Below, piece by piece: positions 58,012 to 64,000 of a stretch of DNA of 64,000 nt. A program made the position numbers and the translations under genes. Location of the stretch: contig NZ_QZWI01000001.1 of assembly GCF_003614975.1 (NCBI RefSeq), positions 1,070,685 through 1,134,684 on the forward strand, in the 5' to 3' direction. Numbering within the stretch: position 1 is the first letter of the stretch; every line of letters begins with the position of its first letter. The notes under the pieces were generated by a model that saw only the letters and a program-made list of their open reading frames with translations, was not told where the DNA came from and did not search any database. The DNA comes from Rahnella bruchi (GTDB lineage Bacteria > Pseudomonadota > Gammaproteobacteria > Enterobacterales > Enterobacteriaceae).

Positions 58012-58056
58012 AGGCATGTTCATTTTTATTGGACGACTATGAAAGTGAACATGCCT
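58012..58056. repeat. 11-base inverted repeat downstream of the acetyltransferase
   Basis: AGGCATGTTCA (58012-58022) and TGAACATGCCT (58046-58056) are perfect inverted arms with a 23-base spacer. It lies just after the stop of the minus-strand acetyltransferase and may act as its transcript end or be an unrelated protein site. Confidence 0.5.
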
Positions 58057-58070
58057 GCGGATAGGGAAAA

Positions 58071-58484
58071 TTAAAGGATCTTTTTCATTGAAGGGGAAGT
58101 GTGGAAAATAAAAGCATTCCTTTCATAGAAGGGGATTGCCTCTTTTCTTGCATCAAGAAAAACAAAATTCATCTCCCTGCTTTTAGCCTCACTGACAGCG
58201 AAATCGAGAAGTAACCTACCCGTTCCCGAATTGCGCTCATTCTCGTCAACGACCAGATCATCAATATGTAGATGAGAACCTCGTGCCAGTGTGTGTACTG
58301 GCCTGATACCCATCACACCGATAATTCTTTCTTCGAGAACAGCAGCAACAAGCTCATACCCATTCAGAGTCTGAACTCTTACGCTTTTTAAAAATTCGTC
58401 TTTGGTGATGTTTCTGAGTTGAGCAATGATCGGGAAGGCGCTTTCCCACTCAGAGGGAAGTAATTTTTTAATCAGAACAGTCAT
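58071..58484 (-). CDS. GNAT-family N-acetyltransferase (prophage cargo)
   Basis: A 137-residue GNAT protein: ELVAAVLEERIIGVMGIRPV (beta 2-3), HLHIDDLVVDENERNSGTGRLLLDFA, where the acetyl-CoA loop is RNSGTGRLL, and NFVFLDARKEAIPFYERNAF. It should move an acetyl group from acetyl-CoA to an unknown amine. The gene is AT-rich compared with the housekeeping genes around and stands between the D fragment and ogr, where P2-like phages often carry accessory (moron) genes. It appears intact and could still be expressed. Confidence 0.8.
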   Translation of the reverse strand: MTVLIKKLLPSEWESAFPIIAQLRNITKDEFLKSVRVQTLNGYELVAAVLEERIIGVMGIRPVHTLARGSHLHIDDLVVDENERNSGTGRLLLDFAVSEAKSREMNFVFLDARKEAIPFYERNAFIFHTSPSMKKIL

Positions 58485-58631
58485 AAAACATCCAGTTCAA
58501 TAAGCAGAGTTATTATTTATAGGATTGTTATTATTTTGTTGCAATGTAAAACACTGTAATTCCACATGTATGTTTCTCTCCATAATATACAATGACTACA
58601 TCTGATTAAAAATGATTACATGGTGATTGTC

Positions 58632-58853
58632 ATGATGCACTGCCCGAAATGCCAGCACGCCGCCCACGCCCGTTCAAGCCGTTACCTCAGCATCAATACC
58701 AAAGAGCGTTATCACCAGTGTCAGAATATCAATTGCAGCTGCACATTTAAAACTCATGAGTCGATCGCTGACATCATTGTTGAGCCAGGAACTGTGCATG
58801 CTGTGCAGTTGCATCCAGACAAACACAGCCAGCAATCCCTACAGATGCACTAA
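58632..58853 (+). CDS. ogr: Ogr/Delta-type late-gene activator of P2-like phage
   Basis: The 73-residue zinc-binding protein starts MMHCPKCQHAAHARSSRYLS, followed by TKERYHQCQNINCSCTF. The cysteine pattern CPxC...CxxxxC and the wording HAAHAR..SRY, KERYHQCQNxNC match Ogr of phage P2 (72 residues), which binds upstream of late promoters and recruits RNA polymerase. Start chosen at 58632 by comparison; the frame opens at 58620. In P2 ogr follows D and precedes attR, as here. With no late genes left its targets may be other P2-like prophages. Confidence 0.88.
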   Translation: MMHCPKCQHAAHARSSRYLSINTKERYHQCQNINCSCTFKTHESIADIIVEPGTVHAVQLHPDKHSQQSLQMH

Positions 58854-58858
58854 AGAAA

Positions 58859-58885
58859 AAGCCCCGAATAAACGGGGCTTCTTTT
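58859..58885 (+). terminator. ogr terminator
   Basis: AAGCCCCG and CGGGGCTT form an 8-base-pair stem around AATAAA, followed by CTTTT, six bases after the ogr stop. Confidence 0.85.
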
Positions 58886-58955
58886 GTCGATGTGGTCAAT
58901 GCGTGGACACTGAAATGAATAAATCCATTTAATTCATATAGTTAACATCGTTTCC

Positions 58956-58981
58956 AAAGGCACAAAAATGTGCCTTTTTTA
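58956..58981. repeat. attR, second copy of the can terminator repeat
   Basis: All 26 bases are identical to 57171-57196, including the hairpin AAAGGCACA-AAAA-TGTGCCTTT. It is followed by another AGTGCCTTTTTT, a short local repeat. It marks the right end of the prophage remnant. Confidence 0.82.
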
Positions 58982-59009
58982 GTGCCTTTTTTCTGTGGAT
59001 TACTTCGAT

Positions 59010-59034
59010 CCTCCCCTTCGCAGGGGAGGGAGCA
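59010..59034. repeat. GC-rich intergenic palindrome, copy 2
   Basis: The 25 bases (CCTCCCCTTCGCAGGGGAGG plus GAGCA) are identical to those at 54620-54644. It lies eight bases from the end of hpt, between the prophage end and that gene. Confidence 0.75.
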
Positions 59035-59041
59035 AACAATA

Positions 59042-59578
59042 TTACTCCTCCAGCATTACGACCTTGCCGACATAGGGCAGATGCCGATAGCGCTGGGCGT
59101 AGTCGATGCCGTAGCCGACAACGAATTCGTCGGGGATCGGGAAACCGACGTATTCGACTTTTACGTCGACTTCGCGGCGTTCTGGTTTATCCAGCAGGGT
59201 GCAGATGGCAAGAGATTTCGGGCCGCGCAGTTGCAGGAGTTCGCGGACTTTGCTCAGCGTGTTGCCGGAGTCGATGATGTCTTCAACGATGAGAACGTCT
59301 TTACCACGAATGTCTTCGTCGAGGTCTTTGAGGATCTTGACGTCGCGGGTGGTGGACATGCCATTGCCGTAGCTGGAGGCGGTCATGAAGTCGACTTCGT
59401 GCGGCACATCTACGGCGCGGCACAGATCAGCCATAAACATGAAGGAACCGCGCAGCAGCCCAACCAGCACCATCTCACTGCCGCTGTCACGGTAGTGTTC
59501 GGTGATTTCACGACCCAACTCGGCAATTCGGGTTTTGACTTCCTGTTCGGAAATCATGACGTCAACGCGATGTTTCAT
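59042..59578 (-). CDS. hpt: Hypoxanthine phosphoribosyltransferase
   Basis: The 178-residue enzyme salvages hypoxanthine (and guanine poorly) to nucleotides with PRPP. The PRPP-binding motif is [13 protein letters not shown], with [12 protein letters not shown] (loop I) and [17 protein letters not shown] (flexible loop). The start at 59578 (MKHRVDVMI) matches E. coli length and N-terminus; an in-frame GTG at 59593 is an alternative. A -10 hexamer TATAAT (59658-59653, minus strand) lies about 75 bases upstream. Gene order can-hpt-cueO fits E. coli except that gcd is absent. Confidence 0.95.
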   Translation of the reverse strand: MKHRVDVMISEQEVKTRIAELGREITEHYRDSGSEMVLVGLLRGSFMFMADLCRAVDVPHEVDFMTASSYGNGMSTTRDVKILKDLDEDIRGKDVLIVEDIIDSGNTLSKVRELLQLRGPKSLAICTLLDKPERREVDVKVEYVGFPIPDEFVVGYGIDYAQRYRHLPYVGKVVMLEE

Positions 59579-59652
59579 ATAAAGACTAACCACCTGATTT
59601 AAGAATATTTATCGCCACTTTTAAACAAAATGGCGACCATATAGTGGAAAGG

Positions 59653-59682
59653 ATTATATCAAAGAACCCGGCAACGGGTCAC
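59653..59682 (-). promoter_or_regulatory. Possible hpt promoter
   Basis: On the minus strand GTGACC (59682-59677) and TATAAT (59658-59653) are 18 bases apart. The -10 is perfect, the -35 has four of six matches. It overlaps a CCCGGC/GCCGGG hairpin (59667-59690) that may end cueO transcription. Confidence 0.4.
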
Positions 59683-59709
59683 GCGCCGGGGCTTTTACAG
59701 GCAGGATTA

Positions 59710-61305
59710 TCACGCGGATACCGTAAACCCGAGCATCATGCCGGTGTCTTCGTGTTCCAGCAGATGGCAGTGCGCCATGTAGGCATGTTGCTTATCCGCC
59801 AGATGATTGAAGCGCACAAGCACTTCGCTGCGAGCACCTTCAACGCGCACAATGTCCTTCCAGCCCTGACGATGTGGTGGAACCGGCTGACCATTTTCAG
59901 AAAGAATACGGAACTGCGTGCCGTGGATATGGAACGGGTGCAGCATCATGTCGCCTTCGCCTGAAATGGTCCATTTTTCATACTGGCCCTGTTTCACATC
60001 GAACGCAGGCACATTCATGTCATAGGCTTTACCGTTGATTTTGTTGCCCTGCATGAAGTCGTAGCCGCCGGAAGATTTGCTCATATCCATGCCCGCCATA
60101 CCGCCGTGACTATCATGTTCTGAACCGGACATTCCCGCCATATCACTTCCGCCATGATCCATACTCATTCCGGCCATCGCATTGTGACCATAACGTTTCA
60201 TCAACGCGGCCATACCCTGCTGATCCAGTTGCGGATCCATCATCAGTTGCAGCCAGCGGGTCGGCAGATTATCGACGGACACCAGCGCCGGAAGCGGCAC
60301 CAGCGTATCCGGCAGCGAACTGCCGCTTTGGGTCAGCGTCGGCTGAATGCGCAGCACCGGTAACGGTTTGTCGAAAGGTGCCAGCGTCATGCCCATTTGC
60401 TTCACCGGCAACGTCACCAGATCAAACGCTTTGCCGTCGCTGCAATCGATCAGCACTTCAAAACGCTCGCCCATCAGCAAAGGTAAATCGCTGACTTTCA
60501 CCGGCTCAGGCAGAAAACCGCCGTCGCTGGCAATGACATACATCGGCCGCTGGTCACTGGTGGCAATGTGCAGCGAGCGCGCATTACAGCCGTTGAGCAA
60601 ACGAAAACGCACCCAGCCGCGGGAAATGCCGTGCTGCGGATAAACCGCGCCGTTGGTCAGCATATGCTGTCCGAACCAGCCGACGGCGGCGGTCATGACG
60701 TCCATCTGGTAATCAATCTGCCCGGCGTCGTTCAGGCGTTTATCCTGCAAAATGACCGGAATATCATCCACGCCCCAGCGTTTGGGGATCTGCAACATAT
60801 CGCTGGCTTCATCTTCAATCAGCACCATGCCAGCCAGCCCCATCGCCACCTGATAACCGCTGGTCTGGTGCGGATGCGGATGGAACCAGCAGGTTGATGC
60901 GGGCTGATCCAGCGTGAAACTGACTTTGCGTTTCTCACCGGGTGCGATCAGTGCCTGAGGCCCCCCATCCACTTCACCGGGGATCTCGAGCCCGTGCCAG
61001 TGAACGGTGCTGGCGACATCCAGTCGGTTGTTGACGGTGACATCGACCGGCTTACCACGGCGGATGCGCAGCGCCGGGCCGAGAAGATTACCGTTCACGC
61101 CCCAGGTATCGGTGTTCATTCCGGGCAAAAACTGGCTCTGTCCGCGCTGTAACGTCAGCATAATGGCATTGCGGATATCCGGCTCAAGCAGCGCAGGAAT
61201 GGGCAATGCCGGGCGGTCAGCGGCGAGCGCGAGGCGGCTCCAGCCGGGCAGCGTAGTGGCGACGCCCATCAGGGTCGTCCACTTCACGAAATCACGACGG
61301 TTCAT
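59710..61305 (-). CDS. cueO: Multicopper oxidase CueO
   Basis: The 531-residue periplasmic enzyme oxidises Cu(I) to the less toxic Cu(II). It has a Tat signal ([20 protein letters not shown]) and the four copper-binding stretches: HWHG (102-105), FHPHPH (141-146), HPFHIHG and [18 protein letters not shown]. The methionine- and histidine-rich insert near residues 375-410 ([20 protein letters not shown]) is the extra copper-binding segment of CueO. In E. coli the tract is richer in Met-Gly. A CueR operator upstream gives copper induction. Length is slightly above the 516 of E. coli. Confidence 0.95.
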   Translation of the reverse strand: MNRRDFVKWTTLMGVATTLPGWSRLALAADRPALPIPALLEPDIRNAIMLTLQRGQSQFLPGMNTDTWGVNGNLLGPALRIRRGKPVDVTVNNRLDVASTVHWHGLEIPGEVDGGPQALIAPGEKRKVSFTLDQPASTCWFHPHPHQTSGYQVAMGLAGMVLIEDEASDMLQIPKRWGVDDIPVILQDKRLNDAGQIDYQMDVMTAAVGWFGQHMLTNGAVYPQHGISRGWVRFRLLNGCNARSLHIATSDQRPMYVIASDGGFLPEPVKVSDLPLLMGERFEVLIDCSDGKAFDLVTLPVKQMGMTLAPFDKPLPVLRIQPTLTQSGSSLPDTLVPLPALVSVDNLPTRWLQLMMDPQLDQQGMAALMKRYGHNAMAGMSMDHGGSDMAGMSGSEHDSHGGMAGMDMSKSSGGYDFMQGNKINGKAYDMNVPAFDVKQGQYEKWTISGEGDMMLHPFHIHGTQFRILSENGQPVPPHRQGWKDIVRVEGARSEVLVRFNHLADKQHAYMAHCHLLEHEDTGMMLGFTVSA

Positions 61306-61369
61306 TTTTCAGTCCTTATGAGGGGGCAATTGCCTGACGGATGGCGTACGCGTGCCATAATAGTACGAC

Positions 61370-61400
61370 AGCCTACCCCTTCCCCTAAGGGGAAGGTCAA
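61370..61400 (-). promoter_or_regulatory. CueR-controlled promoter of cueO
   Basis: The 19-base palindrome CCTTCCCCTAAGGGGAAGG (61378-61396) fits the CueR operator and nearly equals that of E. coli cueO. On the minus strand it lies between TTGACC (-35, 61400-61395) and TAGGCT (-10, 61375-61370), which are exactly 19 bases apart, the over-long spacing that MerR-family activators correct by bending DNA. Confidence 0.88.
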
Positions 61401-61516
61401 GTGGCTCAGCGGGAAAAGAAATTTGGTGCCGCTCAGTGCAAATATGGTAACGTCCTTTTAACTGTTTGTGAGCCAAGTCTTTCTGACTTTCTATCTAAAA
61501 GAACAAGAACACGCCG

Positions 61517-61864
61517 ATGAAAAAAACAACATTGTGTTTGCTATTACTGTCGCTGCTTGGCTTTTCCTCCGCCAGTCAGGCGCTGAGTGAATCAGAAGCG
61601 GAAGATCTGGCGGATCTGACCGCGGTCTTTGTTTATCTGAAAAATAACTGCGGCTACGAACAGCTGCCGAATACCCAAATCAAACGGGCTATCGTATTTT
61701 TCGCCCAGCAAAACCGCTGGGATCTGAGCAACTACAACAGCTTCAATATGCAGTCGATGGGCGAAGACAGTTACCGCGATCTGAGCGGTATCGCGGTGCC
61801 TAAACCGACCAAATGCAAATCTCTGGCGCGTGATTCCCTGAGTCTGCTGGCCTACACCAACTAA
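61517..61864 (+). CDS. yacC: YacC, secreted pilotin-like protein
   Basis: This 115-residue protein matches E. coli YacC in length and wording: signal peptide (TLCLLLLSLLGFSSASQALS), then LSESEAEDLADLTAVFVYLKNNCGYE, FFAQQNRWDLSNY and CKSLARDSLSLLAYTN. Two cysteines probably pair. The fold is related to the PulS/OutS pilotins of type II secretion, but there is no lipobox and no secretion operon nearby; its role is unknown. Confidence 0.92.
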   Translation: MKKTTLCLLLLSLLGFSSASQALSESEAEDLADLTAVFVYLKNNCGYEQLPNTQIKRAIVFFAQQNRWDLSNYNSFNMQSMGEDSYRDLSGIAVPKPTKCKSLARDSLSLLAYTN

Positions 61865-62069
61865 ACATCTCAGCCTGTCTACAGGCTCTGTGCTCCGTCA
61901 TTTTGTTGCCGGAGCTGCTTCCCTTCCTCTCTGTTATCCGCGTCCCGCCTGCCTCGGCTACACTTAATCTAAATTGATTTGTCTGAAATTCAACCGTGCA
62001 TGGACCGGCAGAGTTAGCTATCATGTGCGCCCATTTTTATGGCTGCGATTGATCAGGAGAAACAACAAC

Positions 62070-62945
62070 ATGTCCCAGAGCTCGTCATCCAAAGAAATAT
62101 GGTATGAGACGCTGCACGCCCATTTTGGCCAGTACTTCAGCGTCGATAAAGAGTTATACCGTGACAAAACCGAGCATCAGGATCTGGTGATTTTCGAGAA
62201 CGCTGCGCTGGGTCGCGTGATGGCGCTTGACGGCGTGGTGCAAACCACCGAACGTGATGAATTCATCTACCACGAAATGCTGACCCACGTGCCATTGTTC
62301 GCCCACGGTAACGCCAAAAAGGTGCTGATCATTGGCGGCGGCGACGGCGGAATGCTGCGCGAAGTATGCCGTCACAAAGGCGTGGAATCGGTGACGATGG
62401 TGGAAATTGATGCTGGCGTGGTGGAATTTTGCCGCCAGTATCTGCCCAACCATAATGCCGGAGCCTATGACGATCCGCGTTTCAAACTGGTGATCGACGA
62501 TGGCGTAAATTTCGTTAATCAGACCGCTGAAACCTTTGATGTGATCATCTCCGACTGCACCGATCCGATCGGTCCCGGAGAAAGCCTGTTTACGTCAGCG
62601 TTCTACGAAGGCTGTGCCCGTTGTCTCAAACCGGGCGGCATTTTCGTGGCTCAAAATGGCGTCTGTTTCCTCCAGCAGGATGAAGCGGTCAACAGCCACA
62701 CCAAACTGAGCCACTACTTCAGCGATGTCAGTTTCTATCAGGCCGCGATCCCGACCTATTACGGCGGCATCATGACCTTTGCCTGGGCGACCAACAGTCC
62801 GGAATATCGCCAGATTGACGGCCAAACCTTACAGGCGCGCTTTGACGCCGCAGACATCACCTGCCGCTATTACAATCCGGCTATTCATCACGGCAGCTTT
62901 GCCCTGCCGCAATATTTACTGAATGCCCTGTCAGCCGCGCGCTGA
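62070..62945 (+). CDS. speE: Spermidine synthase
   Basis: The 291-residue aminopropyltransferase makes spermidine and methylthioadenosine from putrescine and decarboxylated S-adenosylmethionine. Motifs: [19 protein letters not shown] (nucleotide loop), [12 protein letters not shown], the gate-keeping region [23 protein letters not shown] with the catalytic Asp, and [14 protein letters not shown]. The start at 62070 has AGGAG upstream and matches E. coli. Followed by speD after 28 bases; the methylthioadenosine product is removed by MtnN, also encoded in this window. Confidence 0.96.
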   Translation: MSQSSSSKEIWYETLHAHFGQYFSVDKELYRDKTEHQDLVIFENAALGRVMALDGVVQTTERDEFIYHEMLTHVPLFAHGNAKKVLIIGGGDGGMLREVCRHKGVESVTMVEIDAGVVEFCRQYLPNHNAGAYDDPRFKLVIDDGVNFVNQTAETFDVIISDCTDPIGPGESLFTSAFYEGCARCLKPGGIFVAQNGVCFLQQDEAVNSHTKLSHYFSDVSFYQAAIPTYYGGIMTFAWATNSPEYRQIDGQTLQARFDAADITCRYYNPAIHHGSFALPQYLLNALSAAR

Positions 62946-62973
62946 TACTGCATCCATAAGGGGGTGAACTAAA

Positions 62974-63768
62974 TTGCAAAAGCTGAAACTGCATGGCTTC
63001 AATAACCTGACCAAAAGCCTGAGTTTTTGTATCTACGATATCTGCTACGCCAAAACCGCAGACGATCGTGATGGCTACATTGCCTACATTGACAAAGAAT
63101 ACAACGCCAACCGGTTAACGGAGATCCTCACCGAAACCTGCTCGATCATCGGTGCCAATATCCTCAACGTGGCGCGACAGGATTACGAACCACAGGGTGC
63201 CAGCGTCACGATTCTGGTCAGCGAAGAACCGATGGATCCGCGCGATGTCGATAACACCGAGCATCCCGGCCCGTTGCCAAATTCCGTGGTCGCCCATCTG
63301 GATAAAAGCCATATCTGCGTTCACACCTATCCGGAAAGCCATCCCGAAGGCGGTTTATGCACCTTCCGCGCTGACATTGAAGTTTCGACCTGTGGCGTGA
63401 TTTCACCGCTGAAAGCGCTGAACTATCTGATCCACCAGCTCGAATCCGATATCGTCACTATCGATTACCGTGTTCGCGGTTTTACCCGCGACGTGAACGG
63501 CGTGAAACACTACATCGACCATTCCATTAACTCGATTCAGAACTTCTTATCGCAGGATATGAAAGCGCTGTACGACATGATGGACGTCAACGTGTATCAG
63601 GAAAACATCTTCCATACTAAGATGTTACTGAAAGAATTCGACCTGAAGCATTACCTGTTTAATGCCAAACCAGATGAACTGAGCGCGCAGGAGCGTAAAG
63701 AAATCACCGATTTGCTGTACAAGGAAATGCAGGAAATCTATTACGGCCGCAATCTGCCGTCGGTCTGA
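62974..63768 (+). CDS. speD: S-adenosylmethionine decarboxylase proenzyme, TTG start
   Basis: The 264-residue pyruvoyl enzyme decarboxylates S-adenosylmethionine for spermidine synthesis. Self-cleavage occurs at Lys-Ser in [19 protein letters not shown], where Ser becomes the pyruvoyl group. The start is TTG at 62974 with a very strong AAGGGGGTG site before it; this gives (M)[20 protein letters not shown], the N-terminus known from E. coli, whose speD also starts with TTG. Same operon as speE and closed by a strong terminator. Confidence 0.96.
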   Translation: MQKLKLHGFNNLTKSLSFCIYDICYAKTADDRDGYIAYIDKEYNANRLTEILTETCSIIGANILNVARQDYEPQGASVTILVSEEPMDPRDVDNTEHPGPLPNSVVAHLDKSHICVHTYPESHPEGGLCTFRADIEVSTCGVISPLKALNYLIHQLESDIVTIDYRVRGFTRDVNGVKHYIDHSINSIQNFLSQDMKALYDMMDVNVYQENIFHTKMLLKEFDLKHYLFNAKPDELSAQERKEITDLLYKEMQEIYYGRNLPSV

Positions 63769-63787
63769 TCTGCGTTGAAGAAATAAG

Positions 63788-63822
63788 AAAAGGCCGGACA
63801 GGTTTAAATGTCCGGCCTTTTT
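63788..63822 (+). terminator. speED operon terminator
   Basis: AAAAGGCCGGACA and TGTCCGGCCTTTT form a 13-base-pair stem with an 8-base loop and a T-run. It lies 20 bases after the speD stop and also faces the converging regulator gene. Confidence 0.9.
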
Positions 63823-63841
63823 GGTTTTAGGGAGAAACAGA

Positions 63842-64000
63842 TCAGGCCAGCGTCAGCATGAACGGCTGTTCGCCGAGCGCCTGCTGAATCTCAGAGTGCA
63901 GGCCTTTGTCGGTAATAATATCGGTCATCTCCGCCAGCGGCGTGACACAAAACAGCGAGTACGCGCCGTATTTACTGCTGTCAGCCAGCAACACCCGGCG
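63842..64000 (-). CDS. DeoR-family transcriptional regulator, C-terminal part
   Basis: Only the last 52 codons are inside the window; the gene continues beyond the right edge. RRVLLADSSKYGAYSLFCVT then PLAEMTDIITDKGL is the standard end of the sugar-phosphate-binding DeoR effector domain (DxSKxG, then DxIITD). Such regulators control sugar catabolic operons. Target and ligand cannot be told from this piece. Confidence 0.85.
   Translation of the reverse strand, partial: RRVLLADSSKYGAYSLFCVTPLAEMTDIITDKGLHSEIQQALGEQPFMLTLA

Larger units (their letters stand above)
57171..58981. mobile_element. Collapsed P2-like prophage remnant flanked by attL/attR
   Basis: A perfect 26-base direct repeat (57171-57196 and 58956-58981) bounds about 1.8 kb. 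Inside, in the order expected of an integrated P2-like phage, are the C-terminal half of a P2-type integrase next to attL, the end of late gene D, a non-phage acetyltransferase, an Ogr-type activator and attR. Everything between the middle of int and the end of D, about 30 kb in P2, is gone; the two broken ends meet at about 57830-57850. Copies of GTGGACACT near both ends look like integrase arm sites. The element separates can from hpt, which are neighbours or near-neighbours in relatives. Confidence 0.88.

Noticed and set aside
1..64000. CRISPR arrays, tRNA and rRNA genes
   Set aside because: No regularly spaced repeats and no cloverleaf or rRNA-like sequence were recognised anywhere in the window.

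Overview
The window is chromosomal DNA of a member of the Enterobacterales, most likely a Yersiniaceae-type genus such as Rahnella or a close relative (genus is inference). From about 22.7 kb to the right end the gene order closely follows the 3-4 minute region of Escherichia coli: cdaR-degP-dgt-mtnN-btuF-erpA-clcA-hemL-fhuBDCA-mrcB-hrpB-thpR-sfsA-dksA-gluQ-pcnB-folK-panBCD-yadHG-can-hpt-cueO-yacC-speE-speD. Two genes expected from the E. coli order are not seen (yadS near btuF, gcd near cueO). Extra material sits at a few points: a gud operon beside cdaR, a QseBC-type two-component system between folK and panB, and a P2-like prophage remnant between can and hpt. No rRNA, tRNA or CRISPR array was found.

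Region 1 to about 8.7 kb is accessory: a LysE-type exporter (cut by the window edge) translationally coupled to an unfamiliar 430-residue protein with a gluzincin-like HxxxH...ExxxD pattern; a DUF1345 membrane protein; a transporter plus PLP aminotransferase operon preceded by tandem MetJ operator boxes, which points to methionine-related uptake and transamination; a LysR regulator divergent from a 14-helix drug-type MFS pump; and ydcF.

Region 9.1-15.2 kb is a complete archaic (Csu-type) chaperone-usher pilus operon: three spore-coat-U-domain pilins, chaperone, usher and two-domain tip adhesin, closed by a hairpin. Region 15.2-18.3 kb carries a cold-shock-domain protein, alkB, an internally deleted PEP-mutase/isocitrate-lyase-family pseudogene, a small P-loop protein and a shikimate-dehydrogenase-like enzyme. 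Region 18.3-23.9 kb is the D-glucarate module gudP-gudX-gudD with its regulator cdaR; an 11-base motif recurs in both control regions and is a candidate CdaR operator.

Region 24-57 kb is mostly housekeeping: periplasmic protease DegP with a sigma-E promoter, dGTPase, methylthioadenosine nucleosidase, vitamin B12 uptake, Fe-S insertion, chloride antiporter, haem precursor synthesis, hydroxamate siderophore uptake under a Fur box, PBP1b, DksA, Glu-Q tRNA synthetase, poly(A) polymerase (with a non-canonical AUU start and a long Arg-rich insert), folate and pantothenate synthesis, and an ABC exporter. Region 57.1-59.0 kb is a collapsed P2-like prophage: a perfect 26-base direct repeat made from the can terminator flanks a truncated P2-type integrase, the last codons of tail gene D, a GNAT acetyltransferase and an Ogr-type activator. 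Region 59-64 kb holds hpt, the copper oxidase cueO with a typical CueR operator, yacC, the spermidine genes speE-speD, and the end of a DeoR-family regulator.

Several regulons are readable from operator sequences: MetJ, CueR, Fur, sigma-E, a PmrA/QseB-type box and the candidate CdaR sites. All identifications rest on reading the sequence and recalled family knowledge; no database search was run.
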